From Muricea muricata (lineage: Eukaryota > Cnidaria > Anthozoa > Malacalcyonacea > Plexauridae), in contig OY979717.1 of the NCBI GenBank assembly GCA_963855995.1, forward strand, positions 7,861,290 through 7,925,289: a DNA stretch of 64,000 nt, given 5' to 3'. The position numbers and the translations under genes were made by a program. Shown here one piece after another: positions 21,149 through 33,248 of this stretch. The notes beneath the pieces were generated by a model. The model saw only the letters and a program-made list of their open reading frames with translations. It was not told the DNA's origin and did not search any database. Within the stretch, counting starts at the first letter, position 1. The number at the start of each line of letters is the position of its first letter.

Positions 21149-21336
21149 TACTGGCACAAAGGTTAGTGTAGAAAAATATATTTTTTTATCAAAGACTGAA
21201 GCTAGCATACTAAGTTTGTCTTATCAAAAATTAGTTTCAATGATCACCTGAAATTTCTTCCATATGGATCATAATATTTTTCCAATATCAACAAAAAATA
21301 TTTGAACAGACACGTTTATCCTACCATGTTGCAAAT

Positions 21337-21409
21337 CGCCCAACGTGGGGTTTGAACCCACGACCGTGAGATTAAGAATCTCATGCTCTACCGACTGAAC
21401 TAGCCGGGC
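21337..21409 (-). tRNA. tRNA-Lys-CTT: tRNA-Lys(CTT), weakened, unit 26
   Basis: T-loop TTCAAAC, a variable-loop change, C32U, and a D-stem change (tgaactag). Twin of 30635, which has the normal D-stem. Confidence 0.6.
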
Positions 21410-21924
21410 AACGGTGCCCATCAAGGCGATGGGTACTCTAATAAAACGTACCAAACAACGATAATTTACAAAATTTTTGACCAAAAAGTCAATGCTGGTG
21501 TCCTGTGTGACAGAGAAAAACAAGACAGTTAAAATATGACAGTATTCCGCTATCAATCGCGTAAAGAACACTATGGGAAGAAAAAGGTAATGCAGAATAA
21601 ATTTATTCTAGTCTTCAATGCTGAACAAGATCATCCTACTTTTCTCTTGCCGAAAATTAGATTTAACCATCAATGGAATTTTCCATCCACATCAATGAAA
21701 GTAATTTCTCAGCATTAACAAAGCGCTTTTAAACATAGACGTTAATTTTTACGACGTTGAAAATCTTGCCACGTGGGACACAAACCAACAACCCTGAGAT
21801 TAAGATTCTTAAGTTCTACTGCCTGAGTTATCGGGCAACGGTGCCCAGTTCGGCGATCAGTACTTAAGTAATTCGTGCTAAACAACAGTAATCTAAAAAA
21901 ATCTAAGGAAAACGTAGATGTTGG

Positions 21925-21997
21925 TGCCGTGTGTTAGGGTCGAAATCACGACCTTTAGATTATGAGACAAACGCGCTACCTACTGCGCTAAAAGGAC
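21925..21997 (-). pseudogene. tRNA-Met relic, unit 26
   Basis: Matches 16025 throughout, including the gttaggg and aaaaggac changes. Confidence 0.8.
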
Positions 21998-22186
21998 TAC
22001 TGCCACAAAGGTTAGGTTAGAAAAATCTATTTTTTTTATCAAAGACTGAAGGCTAGAATACTAATTTTGTCTTATCAAAAACTAGTTTCAATGATCATCT
22101 AAAATTCTTCCATATGGATCACAACATTTTGCCCATGTCAAAAAAAAATATTTAAACAGAGACGTTCATCCTACCATGTTGCAAAT

Positions 22187-22259
22187 CGCCCAACGTGGGG
22201 CTCGAACCCACGACCCTGAGATTAAGAGTCTGATGCTCTACCGACTGAGCTAGCCGGGC
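22187..22259 (-). tRNA. tRNA-Lys-CTT: tRNA-Lys(CTT), variant, unit 27
   Basis: C28:C42 mismatch only; twin of 16287. Confidence 0.75.
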
Positions 22260-22773
22260 AACGGAGCCCATCAAGGCGATGGGTACTCTAATAAAACGTC
22301 ACAAACAACGATAATTTACAAAATATTTAACAAAAAAATAAATGTTGGTGTGCTGTGTTACAAAGAAAAACAAGACATTTAAATTATGACATTATTCCGC
22401 TATCAATCGCGTTAAAACAACTATGGCCACAAAAAGGTAATGCAGATTAAATTTATTCTTGTCTTCAATGTTGAACAAGATCATCCTACTTTTTTCTTGC
22501 CGAAAATTAGATTTAACCATCAATGGAATTTTCCATCCACATCAATGAAAGTAATTTCTCAGCATTAACAAAGCGTTTTTAAACATAGACGTTAATTTTT
22601 ACGACGTTGAAAATCTCGCCACGTGGGACACAAACCATTAACCTGAGATTAAGATTCTTAAGTTCTACTGCCTGAGTTATCCGGCAACGGTGCCCACTTC
22701 GGCGATCAGTACTTAAGTAATTCGTCCTAAACAACAGTAATCTAAAAAAATCTAAGGAAAACGTTGATGTTGG

Positions 22774-22846
22774 TGCCCTGTAAGAGGGTCGAACTCACGA
22801 CCTTTAGATTATGAGACTAACGCGCTACCTACTGCGCTAACAGGGC
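22774..22846 (-). tRNA. tRNA-Met-CAT: tRNA-Met(CAT), weakened, unit 27
   Basis: T-stem damage and shortened 5' flank, as at 16874. Confidence 0.55.
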
Positions 22847-23006
22847 TACAGGGGCTATCAAAGACTGAAGGCTAGCATACTCATTTTGTCTTATCAAAAA
22901 TTAGTTTCAATGATGACCTGAAATTTCTTCCATATGGATAATAATAATTTGCCAATATCAACAATAAATATTTGAACAGACACGTTTATCCTACCATGGT
23001 TCAAAT

Positions 23007-23079
23007 CGCCCAACGTGGGGCTCGAACCCACGACCCTGAGATTAAGAGTCTCATGCTCTACCGACTGACCTAGCCGGGC
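23007..23079 (-). tRNA. tRNA-Lys-CTT: tRNA-Lys(CTT), variant, unit 28
   Basis: D-stem C11G as at 17107. Confidence 0.7.
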
Positions 23080-23594
23080 AACGGTGCCCATCAAGGCGAT
23101 AGGTACTCTAATAAAACATCACAAACAACGATAATTTAAAAAATATCAAACAAAAAAGTAAATGTTGGTGTCGTGTGTGACAGAGAAAAACAAGACATTT
23201 AAATTATGATAGTATTCCGCTATCATACGCGCTAAAACAACTATGAGCACACAAAGGTAATGCAGAATAAATTTATTCTAGTCTTCAATGTTGAAGGAGA
23301 TCATCCAACTTTTCTCTTGCCTAAAATTAGATTTAACCATCAATGGAATTTTCCATCCACATGAATGAAAGTAATTTCTCAGCATTAACAAAGCGTTTTT
23401 AAACATAGACGTTAATTTTTACGAGGTTGAAAATCTCGCCACGTGGGACACAAACCATTAACCCTGAGATTAAGATTCTTAAGTTCTACTGCCTGAGTTA
23501 TCCGGCAACGGTGCCCAGTTCGGCGATCAGTATTTAAGTAATTCGTCCTAAACAACAGTAATCTAAAAAAATCTAAGGAAAACGTACATGTTGG

Positions 23595-23667
23595 TGCCCT
23601 GTGTGAGGGTCGAACTCACGACCTATAGATTATGAGACTAACGCGCTACCTACTGCGCTAACAGGGT
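23595..23667 (-). tRNA. tRNA-Met-CAT: tRNA-Met(CAT), weakened, unit 28
   Basis: A1:C72 and 27:43 mismatches; twin of 17695. Confidence 0.55.
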
Positions 23668-23855
23668 TACTGGCACAAAGGTTAGTGTAGAAAAATCTAT
23701 TTTTTTATCAAAGACTGAAGCTAGCATACTAAGTTTGTCTTATCAAAAATTAGTTTCAATGATCACCTGAAATTTCTTCCATATGGATCATAATATTTTT
23801 CCAATATCAACAAAAAATATTTGAACAGACACGTTTATCCTACCATGTTGCAAAT

Positions 23856-23928
23856 CGCCCAACGTGGGGCTCGAACCCACGACCCTGAGATTAAGAATCT
23901 CATGCTCTACCGACTGAGCTAGCCGGGC
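23856..23928 (-). tRNA. tRNA-Lys-CTT: tRNA-Lys(CTT), unit 29
   Basis: C32U only; T6 class. Confidence 0.9.
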
Positions 23929-24443
23929 AACGGTGCCCATCAAGGCGATGGGTACTCTAATAAAACGTACCAAACAACGATAATTTACAAAATTTTTGAC
24001 CAAAAAGTCAATGCTGGTGTCCTGTGTGACAGAGAAAAACAAGACAGTTAAAATATGACAGTATTCCGCTATCAATCGCGTAAAGAACACTATGGGAAGA
24101 AAAAGGTAATGCAGAATAAATTTATTCTAGTCTTCAATGCTGAACAAGATCATCCTACTTTTCTCTTGCCAAAAATTAGATTTAACCATCAATGGAATTT
24201 TCCATCCACATCAATGAAAGTAATTTCTCAGCATTAACAAAGCGCTTTTAAACATAGACGTTAATTTTTACGACGTTGAAAATCTCGCCACGTGGGACAC
24301 AAACCAACAACCCTGAGATTAAGATTCTTAAGTTCTACTGCCTGAGTTATCGGGCAACGGTGCCCAGTTCGGCGATCAGTACTTAAGTAATTCGTGCTAA
24401 ACAACAGTGATCTACAAAAATCTAAGGAAAACGTAGATGTTGG

Positions 24444-24516
24444 TGCCCTGTGTGAGGGTCGAACTCACGACCTTTAGATTATGAGACTAACGCGCTACCT
24501 ACTGCGCTAACAGGGC
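24444..24516 (-). tRNA. tRNA-Met-CAT: tRNA-Met(CAT), unit 29
   Basis: Consensus body with encoded CCA. Confidence 0.94.
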
Positions 24517-24705
24517 TACTGGCACAAAGGTTAGTGTAGAAAAATCTATTTTTTTATCAAAGACTGAAGGCTAGCATACTAATTTTGTCTTATCAAAAAT
24601 TAATTTCAATGATCACCTGAAATTTCTTCCATATGGATCATAATATTTTGCCAATATCAACAAAAAATATTTGAACAGACACGTTTATCCTACCATGTTG
24701 CAAAT

Positions 24706-24769
24706 CGCCCAACGTGGGGCTCTTATTAAGATTGAGAGTCTCATGCTCTACCGACTGAGCTAGCCGGGC
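24706..24769 (-). pseudogene. T-arm-less tRNA-Lys relic, unit 30
   Basis: 64 bp, anticodon CTC. The right boundary of the 5.9-kb block copy falls about here. Confidence 0.85.
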
Positions 24770-25282
24770 AACCGTGCCCATCAAGGTGATGGGTACTCTA
24801 ATAAAACGTACCAAACAACGATAATTTACAAAATTTTTGACCAAAAAGTCAATGCTGGTGTCCTTTGTGACAGAGAAAAACAAGACAGTTAAAATATGAC
24901 AGTATTCCGCTATCAATCGCGTAAAGAACACTATGGGAAGAAAAAGGTAATGCAGAATAAATTTATTCTAGTCTTCAATGCTGAACAAGATCATCCTACT
25001 TTTCTCTTGCCGAAAATTAGATTTAACCATCAATGGAATTTTCCATCCACATCAATGAAAGTAATTTCTCAGCATTAACAAAGCGTTTTTAAACATAGAC
25101 GTTAATTTTTACGACGTTGAAAATCTCGCCACGTGGACACAAACCATTAACCTGAGATTAAGATTCTTAAGTTCTACTGCCTGAGTTATCCGGCAACGGT
25201 GCCCAGTTCGGCGATCAGTACTTAAGTAATTCGTCCTAAACAACAGTAATCTAAAAAAATCTAAGGAAAACGTAGATGTCGG

Positions 25283-25355
25283 TGCCCTGTGTGAGGGTCG
25301 AATTCACGACCTTTAGACTATGAGACTAACGCGCTACCTACTGCGCTAACAGGGC
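25283..25355 (-). tRNA. tRNA-Met-CAT: tRNA-Met(CAT), variant, unit 30
   Basis: A38G and A53:C61 mismatch. The trailing CCA has become CCG. Confidence 0.65.
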
Positions 25356-25545
25356 TACTTGCACAAGGGTTAGTGTAGAAAAATCTATTTTTTTTATCAA
25401 AGACTGAAGGCTAGCATACTCATTTTGTCTTATCAAAAAATTGTTTCAATGATCACCTGAAATTTCTTCCATATGGATAAAAATAATTTGCCAATATCAA
25501 CACTAAATATTTGAACAGACACGTTTATCCTACCATGTTGCAAAT

Positions 25546-25618
25546 CGCCCAACGTGGGGCTCGAACCCACGACCCTGAGATTAAGAGTCTCATGCTCTAC
25601 CGACTGAGCTAGCCGGGC
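25546..25618 (-). tRNA. tRNA-Lys-CTT: tRNA-Lys(CTT), unit 31
   Basis: Consensus body; no T4 nearby. Twin of 14588 at +10958. Confidence 0.95.
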
Positions 25619-26133
25619 AACGGTGCCCATCAAGGCGATAGGTACTCTAATAAAACATCACAAACAACGATAATTTAAAAAATATTAAACAAAAAAGTAA
25701 ATGTTGGTGTCGTGTGTGACAGAGAAAAACAAGACATTTAAATTATGATAGTATTCCGCTATCATACGCGCTAAAACAACTATGAGCACACAAAGGTAAT
25801 GCAGAATAAATTTATTCTAGTCTTCAATGTTGAAGGAGATCATCCAACTTTTCTCTTGCCTAAAATTAGATTTAACCATCAATGGAATTTTCCATCCACA
25901 TCAATGAAAGTAATTTCTCAACATTAACAAAGCGCTTTTAAACATAGACGTTAATTTTTACGACGTTGAAAATCTCGCCACGTGGGACACAAACCAACAA
26001 CCCTGAGATTAAGATTCTTAAGTTCTACTGCCTGAGTTATCCGGCAACGGTGCCTACTTCGGCGATCAGTACTTAAGTAATTCGTCGTAAACAACATTAA
26101 TCTACAAAAATCTAAGGAAAACGTAGATGTTAG

Positions 26134-26206
26134 TGCCCTGTGTGAGGGTCGAACTCACGACCTTTAGATTATGAGACTAACGCGCTACCTACTGTGCTAA
26201 CAGGAC
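26134..26206 (-). tRNA. tRNA-Met-CAT: tRNA-Met(CAT), variant, unit 31
   Basis: G12 is A (A12:C23 mismatch), acceptor position 2 is a U:G pair, and CCA is CTA. Confidence 0.65.
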
Positions 26207-26395
26207 TACTGGCACAAAGGTTAGGTTAGAAAAATCTATTTTTTTTATCAAAGACTGAAGGCTAGAATACTAATTTTGTCTTATCAAAAACTAGTTTCAA
26301 TGATCACCTAAAATTCTTCCATATGGATCATAATATTTTGCCCATGTCAAAAGAAAATATTTAAACAGAGACGTTCATCCTACCATGTTGCAAAT

Positions 26396-26468
26396 CGCCC
26401 AAAGTGGGGCTCGAACCCACGACCCTGAGATTAAGAGTCTGATGCTCTACCGACGGAGCTAGCCGGGC
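26396..26468 (-). tRNA. tRNA-Lys-CTT: tRNA-Lys(CTT), weakened, unit 32
   Basis: C28:C42 mismatch, acceptor/T-stem junction change (cccaaagtgg) and a D-loop change (gacggagc). Confidence 0.55.
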
Positions 26469-26983
26469 AACGGTGCCCATCAAGGCGACGGGTACTCTAA
26501 TAAAACGTCACAAACAACGATAATTTACAAAATATTTAACAAAAAAATAAATGCTGGTGTGCTGTGTTACAAAGAAAAACAAGACATTTAAATTATGACA
26601 TTATTCCGCTATCAATCGCGTTAAAACAACTATGGCCACAAAAAGGTAATGCAGATTAAATTTATTCTTGTCTTCAATGTTGAACAAGATCATCCTACTT
26701 TTTTCTTGCCGAAAATTAGATTTAACCATCAATGGAATTTTCCATCCACATCAATGAAAGTAATTTCTCAGCATTAACAAAGCGTTTTTAAACATAGACG
26801 TTAATTTTTACGAGGTTGAAAATCTCGCCACGTGGGACACAAACCATTAACCCTGAGGTTAAGATTCCTAAGTTCTACTGCCTGAGTTATCCGGCAACGG
26901 TGCCCACTTCGGCGACCAGTACTTAAGTAATTCGTCCTAAACAACAGTAATCTAAAAAAATTTAAGGAAAACGTACATGTTGG

Positions 26984-27056
26984 TGCCCTGTGTGAGGGTC
27001 GAACTCACGACCTTTAGATTATGAGACTAACGCGCTACCTACTGCGCTAACAGGGC
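26984..27056 (-). tRNA. tRNA-Met-CAT: tRNA-Met(CAT), unit 32
   Basis: Consensus body with encoded CCA. Twin of 32065. Confidence 0.93.
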
Positions 27057-27244
27057 TTCTGGCACAAAGGTTAGTGTAGAAAAATCTATTTTTTTATCAA
27101 AGACTGAAGCTAGCATACTAAGTTTGTCTTATCAAAAATTAGTTTCAATGATCACCTGAAATTTCTTCCATATGGATCATAATATTTTTCCAATATCAAC
27201 AAAAAATATTTGAACAGACACGTTTATCCTACCATGTTGCAAAT

Positions 27245-27317
27245 CGCCCAACGTGGGGCTCGAACCCACGACCCTGAGATTAAGAGTCTCATGCTCTACC
27301 GACTGAGCTAGCCATGC
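27245..27317 (-). tRNA. tRNA-Lys-CTT: tRNA-Lys(CTT), acceptor variant, unit 33
   Basis: GCATGGC acceptor as at 8657. Twin of 32326. Confidence 0.7.
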
Positions 27318-27832
27318 AACGGTGCCAATCAAGGCGATGGGTACTCTAATAAAACGTACCAAACAACGATAATTTAAAAAATTTTTGACCAAAAAGTCAA
27401 TGCTGGTGTCCTGTGTGACAGAGAAAAACAAGACAGTTAAAATATGACAGTATTCCGCTATCAATCGCGTAAAGAACACTATTGGAAGAAAAAGGTAATG
27501 CAGAATAAATTTATTCTAGTCTTCAATGCTGAACAAGATCACCCTACTTTTCTCTTGCTGAAAATTAGATTTAACCATCAATGGAATTTTCCATCCACAT
27601 CAATGAAAGTAATTTCTCAGCATTAACAAAGCGCTTTTAAACATAGACGTTAATTGTTACGACGTTGAAAATCTCGCCACGTGGGACACAAACCAACAAC
27701 CCTGAGACTAAGATTCTTAAGTTCTACTGCCTGAGTTATCGGGCAACGGTGCCCAGTTCGGCGATCAGTACTTAAGTAATTCGTCCTAAACAACAGTAAT
27801 CTACAAAAATCTAAGGAAAACGTAGATGTTGG

Positions 27833-27905
27833 TGCCGTGTGTTAGGGTCGAACTCACGACCTTTAGATTATGAGACAAACGCGCTACCTACTGCGCTAAA
27901 AGGAC
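27833..27905 (-). pseudogene. tRNA-Met relic, unit 33
   Basis: Same acceptor and stem damage as 16025, but the T-loop side reads gaactcacg. Confidence 0.75.
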
Positions 27906-28094
27906 TACTGCCACAAAGGTTAGGTTAGAAAAATCTATTTTTTTTATCAAAGACTGAAGGCTAGAATACTAATTTTGTCTTATCAAAAACTAGTTTCAAT
28001 GATCATCTAAAATTCTTCCATATGGATCATAACATTTTGCCCATGTCAAAAAAAAATATTTAAACAGAGACGTTCATCCTACCATGTTGCAAAT

Positions 28095-28167
28095 CGCCCA
28101 ACGTGGGGCTCGAACCCACGACCCTGAGATTAAGAGTCTGATGCTCTACCGACTGAGCTAGCCGGGC
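28095..28167 (-). tRNA. tRNA-Lys-CTT: tRNA-Lys(CTT), variant, unit 34
   Basis: C28:C42 mismatch only. Its positional twin at 33176 has G28 and C32U instead, so this locus was converted after the 5.1-kb duplication. Confidence 0.75.
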
Positions 28168-28682
28168 AACGGTGCCCATCAAGGCGATGGGTACTCTAAG
28201 AAAACGTACCAAACAACGATAATTTCAAAAAATATTTAACAAAAAAGTAAATAATGGTGTGCTGTGTTAACAAGAAAAACAAGACATTTAAATTATGACA
28301 GTATTCCGCTATCAATCGCGTTAAAACAACTATGGCCACAAAAAGGTAATGCAGAATAAATTTATTCTTGTCTTCAATGTTGAACAAGATCATCCTACTT
28401 TTTTCTTGCCGAAAATTAGATTTAACCATCAATGGAATTTTCCATCCACATCAATGAAAGTAATTTCTCAGCATTAACAAAGCGTTTTTAAACATAGACG
28501 TTAATTTTTACGACGTTGAAAATCTCGCCACGTGGGACACAAACCATTAACCTGAGATTAAGATTCTTAAGTTCTACTGCCTGAGTTATCCGGCAACAAT
28601 GCCCACTTCGGCGATCAGTACTTAAGTAATTCGTCCTAAACAACAGTAATCTAAAAAAATCTAAGGAAAACGTAGATGTTGG

Positions 28683-28755
28683 TGCCCTGTGTGAGGGTCG
28701 AACTCACGACCTTTAGATTATGAGACTAACGCGCTACCTACTGCGCTAACAGGGC
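28683..28755 (-). tRNA. tRNA-Met-CAT: tRNA-Met(CAT), unit 34
   Basis: Consensus body with encoded CCA. Confidence 0.94.
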
Positions 28756-28945
28756 TACTTGCACAAGGGTTAGTGTAGAAAAATCTATTTTTTTTATCAA
28801 AGACTGAAGGCTAGCATACTCATTTTGTCTTATCAAAAATTAGTTTCAATGATCACCTGAAATTTCTTTTATATGGATAAAAATAATTTGCCAATAACAA
28901 CAATAAATATTTGAACAGACACGTTTATCCTACCATGTTGCAAAT

Positions 28946-29018
28946 CGCCCAACGTGGGGCTCGAACCCACGACCCTGAGATTAAGAGTCTCATGCTCTAC
29001 CGACTGAGCTAGCCGGGC
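28946..29018 (-). tRNA. tRNA-Lys-CTT: tRNA-Lys(CTT), unit 35
   Basis: Consensus body; no T4 nearby. Confidence 0.95.
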
Positions 29019-29531
29019 AACGGTGCCCATCAAGGCGATAGGTACTCTAATAAAACACCACAAACAACGATAATTTAAAAAATATTAAACAAAAAAGTAA
29101 ATGTTGGTGTCGTGTGTGAGAGAAAAACAAGACATTTAAATTATGATAGTATTCCGCTATCATACGCGCTAAAACAACTATGAGCACACAAAGGTAATGC
29201 AGAATAAATTTATTCTAGTCTTCAATGCTGAACAAGATCATCCTATTTTTCTCTTGCCGAAACTTAGATTTAACCATCAATGGAATTTTCCATCCACATC
29301 AATGAAAGTAATTTCTCAGCATTAACAAAGCGCTTTTAAACATAGACGTTAATTGTTACGACGTTGAAAATCTCGCCACGTGGGACACAAACCAACAACC
29401 CTGAGACTAAGATTCTTAAGTTCTACTGCCTGAGTTATCGGGCAACGGTGCCCAGTTCGGCGATCAGTACTTAAGTAATTCGTCCTAAACAACAGTAATC
29501 TACAAAAATCTAAGGAAAACGTAGATGTTAG

Positions 29532-29604
29532 TGTTCTGTGTGAGGGTCGAACTCACGACCTATAGATTATGAGACTAACGCGCTACCTACTGCGCTAACA
29601 GGGT
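29532..29604 (-). pseudogene. tRNA-Met relic, unit 35
   Basis: Same acceptor collapse as 21076 (tgttctgtg ... aacagggtt). Confidence 0.75.
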
Positions 29605-29794
29605 TACTGGCACAAAGGTTAGTGTAGAAAAATCTATTTTTTTTATCAAAGACTGAAGGCTAGCATACTCATTTTGTCTTATCAAAAATTAGTTTTAATG
29701 ATTACCTGAAATTTCTTCCATATGGATCATAATATTTTGCCAATATCAACAAAAAATATTTTAACAGACACGTTTATCCTACCATGTTGCAAAT

Positions 29795-29858
29795 CGCCCA
29801 ACGTTGGTCTCTTATTAAGATTAAGAGTCTCATGCTCTACCGACTGAGCTAGCCGGGC
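29795..29858 (-). pseudogene. T-arm-less tRNA-Lys relic, unit 36
   Basis: 64 bp, anticodon CTT; twin of 20497 at +9298. Confidence 0.85.
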
Positions 29859-30373
29859 AACGGTGCCCATCAAGGCGATGGGTACTCTAATAAAACGTAC
29901 CAAACAACGATAATTTACAAAATTTTTGACCAAAAAGTCAATGCTGGTGTCCTGTGTGACAGAGAAAAACAAGACAGTTAAAATATGACAGTATTCCGCT
30001 ATCAATAGCGTAAAGAACACTATGGGAAGAAAAAGGTAATGCAGAATAAATTTATTCTAGTCTTCAATGCTGAACAAGATCATCCTACTTTTCTCTTGCC
30101 GAAAATTAGATTTAACCATCAATGGAATTTTCCATCCACATCAATGAAAGTAATTTCTCAGCATTAACAAAGCGCTTTTAAACATAGACGTTAATTTTTA
30201 CGACGTTGAAAATCTCGCCACGTGGGACACAAACCAACAACCCTGAGATTAAGATTCTTAAGTTCTACTGCCTGAGTTATCCGGCAACGGTGCCCACTTC
30301 GGCGATCAGTACTTAAGTAATTCGTCGTAAACAACATTAATCTACAAAAATCTAAGGAAAACGTAGATGTTAG

Positions 30374-30446
30374 TGTTCTGTGTGAGGGTCGAACTCACGA
30401 CCTATAGATTATGAGACTAACGCGCTACCTACTGCGCTAACAGGGT
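30374..30446 (-). pseudogene. tRNA-Met relic, unit 36
   Basis: Twin of 21076 at +9298, with the same changes. Confidence 0.75.
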
Positions 30447-30634
30447 TACTGGCACAAAGGTTAGTGTAGAAAAATATATTTTTTTATCAAAGACTGAAGC
30501 TAGCATACTAAGTTTGTCTTATCAAAAATTAGTTTCAATGATCACCTGAAATTTCTTCCATATGGATCATAATATTTTTCCAATATCAACAAAAAATATT
30601 TGAACAGACACGTTTATCCTACCATGTTGCAAAT

Positions 30635-30707
30635 CGCCCAACGTGGGGTTTGAACCCACGACCGTGAGATTAAGAATCTCATGCTCTACCGACTGAGCTA
30701 GCCGGGC
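30635..30707 (-). tRNA. tRNA-Lys-CTT: tRNA-Lys(CTT), variant, unit 37
   Basis: T-loop TTCAAAC, one variable-loop change and C32U; stems intact. Confidence 0.7.
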
Positions 30708-31222
30708 AACGGTGCCCATCAAGGCGATGGGTACTCTAATAAAACGTACCAAACAACGATAATTTACAAAATTTTTGACCAAAAAGTCAATGCTGGTGTC
30801 CTGTGTGACAGAGAAAAACAAGACAGTTAAAATATGACAGTATTCCGCTATCAATCGCGTAAAGAACACTATGGGAAGAAAAAGGTAATGCAGAATAAAT
30901 TTATTCTAGTCTTCAATGCTGAACAAGATCATCCTACTTTTCTCTTGCCGAAAATTAGATTTAACCATCAATGGAATTTTCCATCCACATCAATGAAAGT
31001 AATTTCTCAGCATTAACAAAGCGCTTTTAAACATAGACGTTAATTTTTACGACGTTGAAAATCTCGCCACGTGGGACACAAACCAACAACCCTGAGATTA
31101 AGATTCTTAAGTTCTACTGCCTGAGTTATCGGGTAACGGTGCCCAGTTCGGCGATCAGTACTTAAGTAATTCGTGCTAAACAACAGTAATCTACAAAAAT
31201 CTAAGGAAAACGTAGATGTTGG

Positions 31223-31295
31223 TGCCCTGTGTGAGGGTCAAACTCACGACCTTTAGATTATGAGACTAACGCGCTACCTACTGCGCTAACAGGGC
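31223..31295 (-). tRNA. tRNA-Met-CAT: tRNA-Met(CAT), T-loop variant, unit 37
   Basis: C56T; otherwise consensus. Confidence 0.6.
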
Positions 31296-31485
31296 TACTG
31301 GCACAAAGGTTAGTGTAGAAAAATCTATTTTTTTTATCAAAGACTGAAGGCTAGCATACTCATTTTGTCTTATCAAAAATTAGTTTCAATGATCACCTGA
31401 AATTTCTTCCATATGGATCATAATATTTTGCCAATATCAACAAAAAATATTTTAACAGACACGTTTATCCTACCATGTTGCAAAT

Positions 31486-31549
31486 CGCCCAACGTGGGTC
31501 TCTTATTAAGATTAAGAGTCTCATGCTCTACCGACTGAGCTAGCCGGGC
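31486..31549 (-). pseudogene. T-arm-less tRNA-Lys relic, unit 38
   Basis: 64 bp, anticodon CTT; last member of the family in the window. Confidence 0.85.
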
Positions 31550-32064
31550 AACGGTGCCCATCAAGGCGACGGGTACTCTAATAAAACGTCACAAACAACG
31601 ATAATTTACAAAATATTTAACAAAAAAATAAATGCTGGTGTGCTGTGTTACAAAGAAAAACAAGACATTTAAATTATGACATTATTCCGCTATCAATCGC
31701 GTTAAAACAACTATGGCCACAAAAAGGTAATGCAGATTAAATTTATTCTTGTCTTCAATGTTGAACAAGATCATCCTACTTTTTTCTTGCCGAAAATTAG
31801 ATTTAACCATCAATGGAATTTTCCATCCACATCAATGAAAGTAATTTCTCAGCATTAACAAAGCGTTTTTAAACATAGACGTTAATTTTTACGAGGTTGA
31901 AAATCTCGCCACGTGGGACACAAACCATTAACCCTGAGGTTAAGATTCCTAAGTTCTACTGCCTGAGTTATCCGGCAACGGTGCCCACTTCGGCGACCAG
32001 TACTTAAGTAATTCGTCCGAAACAACAGTAATCTAAAAAAATTTAAGGAAAACGTACATGTTGG

Positions 32065-32137
32065 TGCCCTGTGTGAGGGTCGAACTCACGACCTTTAGAT
32101 TATGAGACTAACGCGCTACCTACTGCGCTAACAGGGC
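32065..32137 (-). tRNA. tRNA-Met-CAT: tRNA-Met(CAT), unit 38
   Basis: Consensus body with encoded CCA. Confidence 0.93.
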
Positions 32138-32325
32138 TTCTGGCACAAAGGTTAGTGTAGAAAAATCTATTTTTTTATCAAAGACTGAAGCTAGCATACT
32201 AAGTTTGTCTTATCAAAAATTAGTTTCAATGATCACCTGAAATTTCTTCCATATGGATCATAATATTTTTCCAATATCAACAAAAAATATTTGAACAGAC
32301 ACGTTTATCCTACCATGTTGCAAAT

Positions 32326-32398
32326 CGCCCAACGTGGGGCTCGAACCCACGACCCTGAGATTAAGAGTCTCATGCTCTACCGACTGAGCTAGCCATGC
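32326..32398 (-). tRNA. tRNA-Lys-CTT: tRNA-Lys(CTT), acceptor variant, unit 39
   Basis: GCATGGC acceptor; twin of 27245 at +5081. Confidence 0.7.
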
Positions 32399-32913
32399 AA
32401 CGGTGCCAATCAAGGCGATGGGTACTCTAATAAAACGTACCAAACAACGATAATTTAAAAAATTTTTGACCAAAAAGTCAATGCTGGTGTCCTGTGTGAC
32501 AGAGAAAAACAAGACAGTTAAAATATGACAGCATTCCGCTATCAATCGCGTAAAGAACACTATGGGAAGAAAAAGGTAATGCAGAATAAATTTATTCTAG
32601 TCTTCAATGCTGAACAAGGTCACCCTACTTTTCTCTTGCTGAAAATTAGATTTAACCATCAATGGAATTTTCCATCCACATCAATGAAAGTAATTTCTCA
32701 GCATTAACAAAGCGCTTTTAAACATAGACGTTAATTGTTACGACGTTGAAAATCTCGCCACGTGGGACACAAACCAACAACCCTGAGACTAAGATTCTTA
32801 AGTTCTACTGCCTGAGTTATCGGGCAACGGTGCCCAGTTCGGCGATCAGTACTTAAGTAATTCGTCCTAAACAATAGTAATCTACAAAAATCTAAGGAAA
32901 ACGTAGATGTTGG

Positions 32914-32986
32914 TGCCGTGTGTTAGGGTCGAACTCACGACCTTTAGATTATGAGACAAACGCGCTACCTACTGCGCTAAAAGGAC
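32914..32986 (-). pseudogene. tRNA-Met relic, unit 39
   Basis: Twin of 27833. Confidence 0.75.
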
Positions 32987-33175
32987 TACTGCCACAAAGG
33001 TTAGGTTAGAAAAATCTATTTTTTTTATCAAAGACTGAAGGCTAGAATACTAATTTTGTCTTATCAAAAACTAGTTTCAATGATCATCTAAAATTCTTCC
33101 ATATGGATCATAACATTTTGCCCATGTCAAAAAAAAATATTTAAACAGAGACGTTCATCCTACCATGTTGCAAAT

Positions 33176-33248
33176 CGCCCAACGTGGGGCTCGAACCCAC
33201 GACCCTGAGATTAAGAATCTCATGCTCTACCGACTGAGCTAGCCGGGC
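33176..33248 (-). tRNA. tRNA-Lys-CTT: tRNA-Lys(CTT), unit 40
   Basis: C32U only, with a long T-run class flank. Confidence 0.9.

Larger units (their letters stand above)
15510..24769. repeat. 5.9-kb displaced block copy (15510-18869 and 21410-24769)
   Basis: Four units are almost base-for-base identical at +5900, including the two Met relics and the shortened Met flanks. The copies read by eye differ at only a few bases. Confidence 0.88.
18840..31098. repeat. 9.3-kb displaced block copy (18840-21800 and 28138-31098)
   Basis: About 3 kb is repeated at +9298 with matching private variants, except that Met 20234 and Met 29532 differ, as if one was later converted. Confidence 0.82.
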
